From Mesorhizobium loti (GTDB lineage Bacteria; Pseudomonadota; Alphaproteobacteria; Rhizobiales; Rhizobiaceae): a stretch of DNA of 64,000 nucleotides. Shown here in pieces: positions 9,309 through 17,950 of this stretch. Location: assembly GCA_014189435.1 (NCBI GenBank), contig CP050293.1, forward strand, positions 5,213,001-5,277,000, given 5' to 3'. Position 1 is the first letter of the stretch, and each line of letters starts with the position of its first letter. The notes beneath the pieces were generated by a model that saw only the letters and a program-made list of their open reading frames with translations, did not search any database and was not told the DNA's origin. Both the position numbers and the translations under genes were made by a program.

Positions 9309-12300
9309 ATGAACAGCAAGCGGTCCTATCTCGATACTCTCAACGCCGGCAGGCAGCGCAGGCCGCAGACCACGCTCGAGCAGTTGAACCAGTCGCTGGA
9401 GACGCTGGAGCAGCGGCTCGAGCGGACGCGCGAGGAACCGATGGCACGTCCAGATCTCCGCCAACCCGATCCCCGCCAATATGGCGCCGATGCGCGCTAT
9501 CCCGCCGCCCGGCCCGCCGGCCAGCAGCGCTGGTATGAGGATCCGCAGCCGGCGCCGCGCCCGAAGAGCCCGATGCAGGGAGCCACCGCCTACCAGGCCA
9601 TTGCCCGCGACATCGATCGCGTGCGCGGCCAGGAGGACGGCGTGGCCATGGTCGGCAAGATCGCCGGCGAGTTGCGCGGCATGCGCGAGGAATTGCGCCA
9701 CCAGATGACATCAGGGCTGCAGCGCGAGTTCGAAGCGCTGCGCAAGGACATCGAGCGGGCTTTCCAGTCGGGCGCCAGGCCCGGCGCTTCGGCCAAGGGC
9801 AGCGCCGAACTCGGCCTTGAGTTCGAACGGCTTTCCGGCGCCATCCAGACGCTGGCCGAGAAGAGCGACGACAGAAGCGTCAACATGCTGCGGCTCGAGC
9901 TCGAACAGGTCAAAGCCGCGCTCGAGACGCTGGCGCGCGAAGAGAGCGTGCAGAAGGTCGATCGCCGCTGGGACGATTTCGATCGCCGCTGGACGGCTTT
10001 CGAGGACCGCGTCGACGCCAACCAGCGCAACCGGCCGGACGACCCGGGCCTGTCTGTCCTGACCGACCGGCTCGAGCAGATCAGCAATGCCGTCAACAAT
10101 TTGCCGGAATCGCTGTCGCTGCGCTCGCTCGAGGAAAAAGTGCGCACGCTTGCCAGCGCCGTCGATCATTTCGCCAGCCAGCAGGACAATCGCGGCAGCG
10201 ACACGCTTGGCATGATCGACGAGCGGCTGGACGAGATTTCCCGCGCCATCGTCGCATCGACGGTCGCGGCGCAAGCCAATTCATTCGACCACGAGGCTTT
10301 CGAGCGCATCGAGAGGCGGATCGACTCGCTTGCCAGCCAGATCGAGGAAGTGGCGCAGGATCGGCCCGGCAACGCGGTCATGGACCGGCTGGGTACGCTG
10401 TCGAGCCGGGTCGACGAGCTCGCCGGCCGCGCCAACCTGCCCGAGCAGGCGATGGAGCGCCTGGCCAAGCAGATCGCACTCATCGCCGACAAGATCGACC
10501 AGGCGCCCGCCATGCCCGACGCCGACTACATCTTCCACGGGCTGGAACAGCGCTTCGACGTGCTGTCGGGCATGATGGAACGCCGCCAGGGTGACGCCAT
10601 CGAACAGGGCAACATGCTGTTCCGCGATCTCGAACGCCGGCTGGACGAGGTTGCCGACAGGCTCGACCAGCGCATGCCGCAGGTCGACAGCGCCGGGATC
10701 ATGGAAGCCATCGATGCCCGCTTCACCGCTTTGGCCAAGCGCATGGAAACGCGTGTTCCCGATCCCGCGGGCGAAGCGGCGATCCGCGGCCTGGAAAGCC
10801 GGCTCGAAGACATTTCAAGCCGGCTGGACGCTTCGGCAGCGCAGGTGGCCGGCATCGATCCGGCGCTGATCCGCAGCCTGGAGGCGCAGGTCGCCGGCCT
10901 GTCTGCCCATCTTTCCAAGCCCAGCACGCCGCTGCCGGAATTCGAGGACATCAGCCCGCGTCTCAACGAAATTGAAAAGTCGCTCGCTGGAACCCGCGAT
11001 TCCATCCTTGGCGCGGCGCGTGAAGCGGCCGAGAACGCAGTGCAATCGCTGGCCGGTTCGAGCGCCAATACGACCGCCGTTTCCGGCCTCGCCCAGGATT
11101 TGAAGACGCTTGAAACGCTGACGCGGCGCTCCGACGAGCGCAATTCGAGAACATTCGAGGCCATCCACGACACGTTGCTCAAGATCGTCGACCGGCTGGG
11201 TTCGCTCGAACCCGGCGAGCCGGTCGAGGCGATGAGCGAACTACTGGATGCGGCACCGGTCGAGCCGAGCAACTGGCGCGGCGCACGGCGACCCAAGATG
11301 GCTGTCGACGCACCGTCGATGGATATCGATCAGCCCCTGCCATTGACTGGGGACATGGCCGATCTCGATGGCCGCGCCGCCGCCATCCTGCGCAATGAGC
11401 CGGGTGCTCGCAGCGACCTGGGCGGCCTGGGTATGGGAACGCGCACGCCCGCCGAAGCCGCAGCGGCTGCGGCCATGGCTGCTCTCGGCTCTGACACGAT
11501 TGTCGAGAAGAACGAACAGGCGGGCGGCCGCAAATCGATGTTCGGCGGCCTGGCCCGCGCCTTCAAGGGCAAGAAGGAGGCGGACATTCCGCCACTGGCC
11601 GGCTCGGCGCCGAATGCTCCGATACCGAGCGTCGATCTCGACGAGCCGCTCGATCCGAAAATGGCCAACCGGCCACTGGAGCCCGGCTCCGGCGCACCTG
11701 ACCTCAATGCAATCATGAAGCGCGTGCGCGACGAGCGCGGCCAGCCGGCCAAGCCCAGCGACACCGATGCCGCGAAATCGGATTTCATCGCCGCGGCCCG
11801 GCGCGCGGCGCAGGCCGCGGCCGCCGAGGCCGATGCGCTGAAGCGCCAGTCGACGGTGACCGGACCGGTGAAGGCGCTGCGGATTGGCGACCTGCTCAAG
11901 GCACGGCGCAAGCCGATCCTGATGGGGACAACGGCGATCCTGCTGGCGCTGGGCGCCCTACAGCTGGGCAAGGCCTTCTTCGCCGATCCCGCCCAGGTGG
12001 CGAGCAACGATGTCGCGCCGATCGTCGCCTCGCAGCCGGTGAAAACCGCCTCATTCGACGCCGCTGGCCAGCCAAAGACAGACATTCAGCTTCCGGCAGC
12101 GGAAAGCGCGCCGGAACGTGCCGTCAGACAGGCCGAACCGTCCGACCCGCCAACCAAGGACGATATGGCATCGCAAACCCCGATGGCCACGCCGCCAGGC
12201 GCCGAGCCGTCTATCGATGCCGCGCCGCCAGCCCAGCCGGCTCCCGCACCGTTCGCTTCGGCCGCGCCCGCCGATGCGAACGCGATGGCGTCCGACACGA

Positions 12301-13313
12301 CGGCTTCCGCTATGCCCGCCCCGGCTGCTACGCCCTCCGCTGACGCAACCGATGCCGACACCGCTACCCAGCCGATGGCGGCTCAGCCGACCGCCGCCAA
12401 GGACACCACGGGCGCGGTTGCGCCAGCGGACGCTTCGCCGGCGGCGGCGACGGCAAAGTTCGACATTCCCGCTGACGCCGGCCCGGTCGCCTTGCGCGAT
12501 GCCGCCGCCGGCGGTGATGCCAAGGCGCTGTTCGAGATCGGCTCGCGCTATGCCGAGTCGCGCGGCGTCAAGGAAGACATGGCGGCGGCCGCCAAATGGT
12601 ACGAGAAATCGGCGGAACTCGGCTTCGCGCCCGCCGAATATCGCATCGGCAATTTCTACGAAAAAGGCATCGGCGTCGCGCGCGACATCAAGAAGGCGAA
12701 GACCTGGTACCAGCTTTCCGCTGAGCAGGGCAACGCCAGCGGCATGCACAATCTGGCCGTGCTGTTCGCCATGGCCGCGGACGGCGTGACCGACAATGAG
12801 TCGGCCGCGCACTGGTTCCAGGCGGCGGCCGATGTCGGCGTCAAGGACAGCCAGTTCAATCTCGGCATCCTCGCCGCCAAGGGCGTCGGCATGAAGCAGA
12901 ATCTCGAGGAATCCTACAAATGGTTCGCGCTGGTTGCCAAGACCGGCGACAAGGATGCCGCGGCCAAGCGCGACGAAATCGCCAATGCGCTGCGGCCAGA
13001 GCAGCTCGAACGCGCCCGCGCCGCGACTGAGCTGTGGAAGGCCAAGCCGCTGGATGCGGCAGCCAATTCGGCCGACATTCCCGAATCCTGGCAGGACGGC
13101 GCACCGCAGACGACCGCCAGTATCGACATGAAGAAGGCAGTCCAGAACATCCAGCGCATTCTCAACAAGAACGGCTACGACGCCGGTGGCGCCGACGGCA
13201 AGATGGGCCAGAAGACGAAGACCGCGATCATGGCTTTCCAGACCGACAACAAGATGGCGGCGACCGGCGAGGTCGATGAGAAATTGGTCAAGGCGCTGCT
13301 GGCGCGCAAATAA
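9309..13313 (+). CDS. podJ: PodJ-like polar localization factor
   Basis: A 1,334-aa polarity-factor-like protein. Residues 1 to about 860 are soluble and helical, with repeated heptad-like segments (LEQLNQSLETLEQRLE; many 'ERRLDEVADRLDQR' stretches), so a long coiled coil. A single membrane segment lies at about 870-888 (ILMGTTAILLALGALQLG), then a Pro/Ala-rich linker, Sel1 repeats from about 1056, and a C-terminal peptidoglycan-binding domain from about 1276 (VQNIQRILNKNGYDAGGADG). This is the order of PodJ, which marks the new pole and connects cytoplasmic and periplasmic sides in Caulobacter and Agrobacterium. The gene stands alone. The start MNSKRSYLDTLNAG fits the family. The symbol rests on architecture and the N-terminus. 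Confidence 0.8.
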   Translation: MNSKRSYLDTLNAGRQRRPQTTLEQLNQSLETLEQRLERTREEPMARPDLRQPDPRQYGADARYPAARPAGQQRWYEDPQPAPRPKSPMQGATAYQAIARDIDRVRGQEDGVAMVGKIAGELRGMREELRHQMTSGLQREFEALRKDIERAFQSGARPGASAKGSAELGLEFERLSGAIQTLAEKSDDRSVNMLRLELEQVKAALETLAREESVQKVDRRWDDFDRRWTAFEDRVDANQRNRPDDPGLSVLTDRLEQISNAVNNLPESLSLRSLEEKVRTLASAVDHFASQQDNRGSDTLGMIDERLDEISRAIVASTVAAQANSFDHEAFERIERRIDSLASQIEEVAQDRPGNAVMDRLGTLSSRVDELAGRANLPEQAMERLAKQIALIADKIDQAPAMPDADYIFHGLEQRFDVLSGMMERRQGDAIEQGNMLFRDLERRLDEVADRLDQRMPQVDSAGIMEAIDARFTALAKRMETRVPDPAGEAAIRGLESRLEDISSRLDASAAQVAGIDPALIRSLEAQVAGLSAHLSKPSTPLPEFEDISPRLNEIEKSLAGTRDSILGAAREAAENAVQSLAGSSANTTAVSGLAQDLKTLETLTRRSDERNSRTFEAIHDTLLKIVDRLGSLEPGEPVEAMSELLDAAPVEPSNWRGARRPKMAVDAPSMDIDQPLPLTGDMADLDGRAAAILRNEPGARSDLGGLGMGTRTPAEAAAAAAMAALGSDTIVEKNEQAGGRKSMFGGLARAFKGKKEADIPPLAGSAPNAPIPSVDLDEPLDPKMANRPLEPGSGAPDLNAIMKRVRDERGQPAKPSDTDAAKSDFIAAARRAAQAAAAEADALKRQSTVTGPVKALRIGDLLKARRKPILMGTTAILLALGALQLGKAFFADPAQVASNDVAPIVASQPVKTASFDAAGQPKTDIQLPAAESAPERAVRQAEPSDPPTKDDMASQTPMATPPGAEPSIDAAPPAQPAPAPFASAAPADANAMASDTTASAMPAPAATPSADATDADTATQPMAAQPTAAKDTTGAVAPADASPAAATAKFDIPADAGPVALRDAAAGGDAKALFEIGSRYAESRGVKEDMAAAAKWYEKSAELGFAPAEYRIGNFYEKGIGVARDIKKAKTWYQLSAEQGNASGMHNLAVLFAMAADGVTDNESAAHWFQAAADVGVKDSQFNLGILAAKGVGMKQNLEESYKWFALVAKTGDKDAAAKRDEIANALRPEQLERARAATELWKAKPLDAAANSADIPESWQDGAPQTTASIDMKKAVQNIQRILNKNGYDAGGADGKMGQKTKTAIMAFQTDNKMAATGEVDEKLVKALLARK

Positions 13314-13505
13314 CGGCAGAGGCGTCGCTTCCACGACGCCCTTGCCACACATTTGCCTGTTAACTGATTGAGATGTTTTTTGTTTCGGCGGCGTGGCGCG
13401 GTTTGACTTCGCAGCACCTCCGGCGCAAGAACGAATTGGCTTGTCGGTCCAAGATGCCCGCAACGGTTGCATTCGCCGACAGGCAGAACTGATCGAGACT
13501 GACGG

Positions 13506-14429
13506 GTGGGCATCTATCTCCCGATCGCGGAAATTTCCGTCAATATCTTCGTCCTGCTGGCCATGGGCGCGGCGGTGGGTTTCCTGTCGGGCATGTTCGG
13601 CGTCGGCGGCGGCTTCCTCATCACGCCGCTCTTGATCTTCTACAACATACCCCCGGCGATCGCGGTCGCCACCGGCGCCAACCAGGTCATCGCATCCTCC
13701 GTCTCCGGCGTGCTTTCGCACATGAAGCGAGGGACCCTCGACTTCAAGCTCGGCGGGGTGTTGCTGGCCGGCGGTATTGTCGGTTCCACCGGCGGCATCT
13801 ACGTCTTCGCCTTCCTGCGCCGCCTCGGCCAGCTCGACCTGTTCATCTCGCTGCTCTACGTCGTGCTGCTCGGCACCGTCGGCGGGCTGATGCTGGTCGA
13901 AAGCGTCAATGCGCTGCGCGCCACGCGCAGCGGTGCGGCGCCGGTGCTGAAGAAATCCGGCCAGCACAACTGGATCCACCGCTTGCCGCTGAAGATGCGC
14001 TTCAGGGCCTCGAAACTGTTCGTCAGCGTCATCCCGGTGCTCGGCCTTGGCGCCGGTATCGGCTTCCTGTCGTCGATCATGGGCGTCGGCGGCGGCTTCA
14101 TCATGGTGCCGGCGCTGATCTATCTGCTGAAAGTGCCGACCAACGTGGTCATCGGCACCTCGCTGTTCCAGATCATCTTCACCTCCGCCTACACGACACT
14201 GGTCCACGCCACCACCAACCAGACGGTCGACGTCGTGCTGGCCTTCCTGCTGATGGCGGGCGGCGTGGCCGGCGCGCAATATGGCGCCAAGGCCGGTCAG
14301 AGGCTGCGCGGCGAGCAGCTCAGGGCCTTGCTGGCGCTGCTGGTACTGGCGGTGGCGATACGATTGGCGATCGATCTTTTCGTCACCCCGCCCAATCTCT
14401 ATTCGCTGTCCGCCGTGGGCCTCAACTGA
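13506..14429 (+). CDS. TauE/SafE-family membrane permease (sulfite or organosulfonate exporter type)
   Basis: A 307-aa polytopic membrane protein with the two duplicated glycine-rich signatures of the family, GMFGVGGGFLITPLLIF near the N-terminus and SIMGVGGGFIMVPALIY in the second half. The start is GTG at 13506; an in-frame stop two codons upstream excludes anything longer. The next gene overlaps by one base (TGATG), so the two are translationally coupled. Family members export sulfite or sulfoacetate. SoeABC, a sulfite oxidase, lies 3.5 kb downstream, which makes sulfite a reasonable guess but not proof. Confidence 0.85.
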   Translation: MGIYLPIAEISVNIFVLLAMGAAVGFLSGMFGVGGGFLITPLLIFYNIPPAIAVATGANQVIASSVSGVLSHMKRGTLDFKLGGVLLAGGIVGSTGGIYVFAFLRRLGQLDLFISLLYVVLLGTVGGLMLVESVNALRATRSGAAPVLKKSGQHNWIHRLPLKMRFRASKLFVSVIPVLGLGAGIGFLSSIMGVGGGFIMVPALIYLLKVPTNVVIGTSLFQIIFTSAYTTLVHATTNQTVDVVLAFLLMAGGVAGAQYGAKAGQRLRGEQLRALLALLVLAVAIRLAIDLFVTPPNLYSLSAVGLN

Positions 14430-15220
14430 TGAGGGCTCGCAACGCATTCGCAACCGCCATTGTCCTGTCGCTGCTTGCGGCCGCCGTGCCGGCGAAGGCA
14501 CAGACCCCGCTGACGGAAGGCATCCAGATCGGGCTCTCCACCGACAATGTCTCGATCACCGCCGGCTTTTCCGGCGCCGACCTGACCATCTTCGGGTCGC
14601 TGGAAAATCCCGATCCACTCGTCGCGCGCCAGGGCCGTTACGATGTCATCGTCGTGCTCGAAGGTCCGCCCAAACCGGTGGTGGTGCGCCGCAAGGACCG
14701 AGTGCTCGGCGTCTGGGTCAATCTGGACTCCGAAACCTTCGAGAACGTGCCGGTGTCCTATTCGGTGGCAACGACGCGGCCGCTGCAGGACATCACCGAA
14801 CCCAACAGCTACAAGCAGCTGTCGCTCGGCGCCTCCAACCTCTACATGCAGCCCGCCGATGCCGGCGACAGCCCGGCGACCATCGAGGAATTCACCGCTG
14901 CGTTGCGGGAACGCAAGTCGGCGACCGGCCTTTACAGCGAGAATGTCGGCGGCGTGCAATTCCTGTCGCAGAACCTGTTCCGCGCCACCGTCAGGCTGGC
15001 GCCGAACGTGCCAGTTGGAACCCATAAAGCCCGCGCGTTCCTGTTCAAGAGCGGCCTGTTCATCAAGGAAAGCTCGGCCCAGCTCGAAATCCGCAAATCC
15101 GGTTTCGAACAGTCGATCTTCCGTGTCGCCCACAATTATTCCTTCCTCTATGGCGTCTTCGCGATATCGCTGGCCATGCTGACCGGCTGGCTCGGAAGGC
15201 TGATCTTCCGGCGCGATTAA
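14429..15220 (+). CDS. TIGR02186-family membrane-anchored protein
   Basis: A 263-aa protein with an N-terminal signal peptide (AIVLSLLAAAVPAKAQT), a largely beta-type periplasmic body and one C-terminal membrane segment (FLYGVFAISLAMLTGWLG). It matches the alphaproteobacterial family TIGR02186, which travels with TauE/SafE permeases; its function is not known. Its ATG overlaps the stop of the permease. The final TAA overlaps a palindromic repeat by one base. It may be an accessory factor of the exporter, which is an inference from coupling only. Confidence 0.78.
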   Translation: MRARNAFATAIVLSLLAAAVPAKAQTPLTEGIQIGLSTDNVSITAGFSGADLTIFGSLENPDPLVARQGRYDVIVVLEGPPKPVVVRRKDRVLGVWVNLDSETFENVPVSYSVATTRPLQDITEPNSYKQLSLGASNLYMQPADAGDSPATIEEFTAALRERKSATGLYSENVGGVQFLSQNLFRATVRLAPNVPVGTHKARAFLFKSGLFIKESSAQLEIRKSGFEQSIFRVAHNYSFLYGVFAISLAMLTGWLGRLIFRRD

Positions 15221-15267
15221 TGCATGTCGCCCAAAAGTGGCCCCGGTTTTGGGAGAACGACATGCAT
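15220..15267. repeat. Palindromic repeat, ATGCATGTCG-armed copy 2
   Basis: Arms ATGCATGTCG and CGACATGCAT surround CCAAAAGTGG and CCGGTTTTGG, the core in opposite orientation to copy 1. The first A is the last base of the TAA stop of the preceding gene, as in copies 1 and 4. Confidence 0.85.
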
Positions 15268-15279
15268 CGAATCAAAGAC

Positions 15280-15323
15280 CTGAAGTGCGTCGCGTGAATC
15301 CACTCAAACGCGACGCACTTCAG
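15280..15323. repeat. 16-bp perfect inverted repeat (REP-like hairpin)
   Basis: CTGAAGTGCGTCGCGT at 15280-15295 is repeated perfectly inverted at 15308-15323, with a 12-base loop. There is no T-tract on the plus strand. It directly follows palindromic copy 2, so the two form a compound 3' element. It may end or stabilise the tauE-TIGR02186 mRNA. Confidence 0.75.
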
Positions 15324-15492
15324 AACTTTTCCCGAAAAATGGTTTCCCTTTGCAGGAGCATGCGGTAGACCGCGCTCCCCAGCCAAATGGCAGACACAAA
15401 CAATTCGGTTCGGCAGAGCAGCCCGTCCCCGGGCAGCGCGCGATTTCTCATGGCGCCTGTCGGCTCGCCGACGACAAATACAGGAACTTGTC

Positions 15493-16749
15493 ATGCGACC
15501 AGCCTTCGGCGGCATCGACTTCGGCACTTCAAACTCCACCGTTGGCGTGGTCCGCAACGGGCAGCCGCGCCTTGTCGCACTTGAAGACGGCCAGGTGACG
15601 CTGCCCAGTGCCGTGTTCTTCAACTTCGAGGACAACCGCACCTGTTTCGGCCGCCACGCCATCGCCAACTACACCGACAGCATCGAAGGCCGGCTGATGC
15701 GTTCGCTGAAGAGCGTGCTCGGCAGTTCGCTGGCCCATGAAAAGACCCGCATCAAGGCGCGCTCGATCGGCTTCATGGAGATCGTCGGCATGTTCCTCGG
15801 TCATCTTAAGAAGAAGCTGGAAGCAGATGCCGGCGATACCGTCGAGACCGTGGTTCTTGGCCGGCCGGTGCAATTCGTCGATGATGACGCCGAAGCCGAC
15901 GCGAAGGCGCAAAGCGAACTCGAGAACGCCACGCGCGCCCAGGGCTTCAAGCATATCGCCTTCCAGTTCGAGCCTATCGCGGCGGCGCTCGACTACGAGC
16001 AGAAGGTGACGCGCGAGGAACTGGCGCTGATCATCGACATGGGCGGCGGCACGTCGGACTTCTCGATCGTGCGCGTTTCACCGCAGCGCTCCCGTTTGCT
16101 CGACCGCAAGGACGACATCCTGGCCAGCCGGGGCGTCCATATCGGCGGCACGGATTTCGACCGACTGCTGAGCATCGCCCATGTGATGCCGCAGCTCGGC
16201 TATTTGACGCCAACCAAGGACGGCAAGCGCAACCTGCCGGCCAGTTACTTCATCGACCTCGCGACATGGCAGCGCATCAACCTGGTCTACACCGCCAAGG
16301 CGATGACGCATTTGCGCCAGATCCGCTACGAGGCCGAGCGCGCCGACCTGGTCGACCGCTTCATCCACATCGTCGAACACCGCTACGGACACGCGCTGGC
16401 GGCACTTGTCGAAAAGGCCAAGATCGAGCTGACCGACAGTTCGTCCGCCCATGTGGCGGTGAAGTTGCCGGGTGCGGAGTTCGCCGCCGAAATCACGCGC
16501 AGCGGGCTGGATGCCACGATTGCCCGGGACATCGAGCGGGTCACCGCCACGGTTGGCCAGACCATCCGGGATGCTCAGGTCAAGCCGTCCGACATCACCG
16601 CAGTGTTCCTGACCGGCGGATCGACCGCGATCCCGCTGGCAAGGCGAGAAATCCTGGCGCTGGTGCCGCAGGCATCCGTCATCGAAGGCGACATGTTCGG
16701 CTCGGTCGGACTTGGCCTGGCACTGGACGCTCAGCGAAAATTCGGTTGA
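15493..16749 (+). CDS. Hsp70-family protein, YegD-like, nucleotide-binding domain only
   Basis: The 418-aa product has the actin/Hsp70 ATPase signatures in order: phosphate-1 IDFGTSNSTVGV near residue 8, phosphate-2 IIDMGGGTSDFSIV near 178, and the adenosine motif VFLTGGSTAIPLARRE near 374. It ends there, so the peptide-binding domain and lid of DnaK are absent, as in E. coli YegD. The role of this subfamily is unknown. The ATG at 15493 gives the family start MRPAFGGIDFG. The LysR gene lies tail to tail 10 bases downstream. Confidence 0.85.
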   Translation: MRPAFGGIDFGTSNSTVGVVRNGQPRLVALEDGQVTLPSAVFFNFEDNRTCFGRHAIANYTDSIEGRLMRSLKSVLGSSLAHEKTRIKARSIGFMEIVGMFLGHLKKKLEADAGDTVETVVLGRPVQFVDDDAEADAKAQSELENATRAQGFKHIAFQFEPIAAALDYEQKVTREELALIIDMGGGTSDFSIVRVSPQRSRLLDRKDDILASRGVHIGGTDFDRLLSIAHVMPQLGYLTPTKDGKRNLPASYFIDLATWQRINLVYTAKAMTHLRQIRYEAERADLVDRFIHIVEHRYGHALAALVEKAKIELTDSSSAHVAVKLPGAEFAAEITRSGLDATIARDIERVTATVGQTIRDAQVKPSDITAVFLTGGSTAIPLARREILALVPQASVIEGDMFGSVGLGLALDAQRKFG

Positions 16750-16759
16750 CGCGGCCCAC

Positions 16760-17668
16760 TCACGGGCGAGCCGGCACCGTTTCGTCGGCGCCGGCACCGA
16801 GATGCGCCTTGAGCGCCATCTGGGCCAGGCTTGCCTGGCGATCGCGATGGGTGATCATGGCGAAGTCGCGTTGCGGCAATTCGAGCGGTACCGATCTCAG
16901 ACTGCCTTCGGCCACGGCGCGGGCCACGACAAGCTCCGAAATGATGGTGGCGCCGGCTCCTGCCTCGACCGCCTGGCGGATAGCCTCGTTGCTTGGCAGC
17001 ACCAGGAATATCTGCAAGTCGGCGAGTGAAATTCCTTCGCGGCGTGCCAGATCCTCCAGCACTTCGCGCGTGCCCGAACCGCCCTCGCGGATGATCCAGC
17101 GCAGGTCCTTGATGTCGGAGTGGCCGGGCGCAACTTCGGCGATCTCCGGATGCGCGCTGGCAACCACCAGCATCAGTCTGTCGACGTCGACCTTGGTGCG
17201 GCGCAATATGTCGGACTCGGTGCGCCCTTCGACCAGGCCGAGATCGGCCGCGCCATCGAGGACATTGGCCTCAACCTGCCTGGTGTTGCCGATGCTGACG
17301 CTCAACCTGACGGCGGGATAGGCTTCGTGGAAGGAAGCCAGCCGGCGCGGCAGCCAGTAGCTGGCGATGGTCTGGCTGGCGGCAATCGAGAGGCTGCCGG
17401 TGACGGTCTGCGAGACATGCTCCAGCACATTGCGGGCGGCGGCGGCCCGTTCGAGCACGGCCTTGGCCTCCGGCAGGAACCGGTGGCCGGTCTGGGCAAG
17501 CTCGATGTTGCGGCCGACCCGGTCGAACAGATGCACGCCGTGCTGTTCTTCAAGCGCGCGGATGGCGGCCGACGCGGCCGACTGCGAAATGCCCAGCAGT
17601 TCCGCCGCCTTGGTCATATGGCCGCGCTCGGCGACGGCGACGAAAATCCGCAACTGGTCCAGGGTCAT
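16760..17668 (-). CDS. LysR-family regulator, YeiE-like (sulfite-responsive type)
   Basis: A 302-aa LysR regulator: an N-terminal helix-turn-helix (residues 1-60, MTLDQLRIFVAVAERGHMTK) and a substrate-binding domain containing IASYWLPRRLASFHEAYP, VSIGNTRQVEANVLDG, ADLGLVEG and WIIREGGSGTRE. That set of segments closely follows E. coli YeiE as I recall it, a regulator reported to sense sulfite. It is divergent from the small ORF and soeABC, which fits control of a sulfite oxidase. I prefer the ATG at 17668 over a TTG six codons upstream. Other LysR subfamilies of the CbbR/CysB type are less similar. Confidence 0.83.
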   Translation of the reverse strand: MTLDQLRIFVAVAERGHMTKAAELLGISQSAASAAIRALEEQHGVHLFDRVGRNIELAQTGHRFLPEAKAVLERAAAARNVLEHVSQTVTGSLSIAASQTIASYWLPRRLASFHEAYPAVRLSVSIGNTRQVEANVLDGAADLGLVEGRTESDILRRTKVDVDRLMLVVASAHPEIAEVAPGHSDIKDLRWIIREGGSGTREVLEDLARREGISLADLQIFLVLPSNEAIRQAVEAGAGATIISELVVARAVAEGSLRSVPLELPQRDFAMITHRDRQASLAQMALKAHLGAGADETVPARP

Positions 17669-17686
17669 GGGCGCATTAAGAACCAA

Positions 17687-17729
17687 TATCGATCGAATTT
17701 ACAAGAACAACTGATTAGACGGATCGATA
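17687..17729. promoter_or_regulatory. Candidate LysR operator between regulator and soe operon
   Basis: TATCGATC at 17687-17694 is repeated perfectly inverted as GATCGATA at 17722-17729. The region is AT-rich and lies between the two divergent starts. The 27-base spacer is longer than a single classic T-N11-A box, so it could be two half-operators. No footprint is implied. Confidence 0.4.
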
Positions 17730-17791
17730 GCTTTATTCTAAGTTTTTGAGCGAAGTTGGAAAAAATTCGCCGAGAGATCGAGGAGCGCAGA

Positions 17792-17950
17792 ATGATCGGG
17801 CGGTTCAGATCCCTGCTTGCGCATTGGACCCGCAGCATAAGGCGGCGGCTGGCCGGCGATCGCTATCATCCGGAAGAGCATTACATGCGCGGCCCCGGAC
17901 CGAAGACACGGGCTAAATCCGTCGGCCGTACAGGCAACACCGGATCATGA
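17792..17950 (+). CDS. Small basic protein coupled to soeA
   Basis: A 52-aa product (MIGRFRSLLAHWTRSIRRRL at the start, then HPEEHYMRGPGPKTR), strongly basic, with no signal peptide or known domain. The ATG at 17792 has a GAGGAG motif about eight bases upstream, which decides for it over a TTG 12 codons earlier. Its TGA overlaps the ATG of soeA by four bases (ATGA), a classic coupling signal, so it is very likely a real first gene of the operon. It could be a small assembly factor or merely a translational leader. I do not recognise the family. Confidence 0.65.
   Translation: MIGRFRSLLAHWTRSIRRRLAGDRYHPEEHYMRGPGPKTRAKSVGRTGNTGS

Noticed and set aside
12051..14501. 816-codon minus-strand frame opposite the PodJ-like and TauE genes
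   Set aside because: Its composition is low-complexity and it covers two recognised plus-strand genes; no motif supports it.
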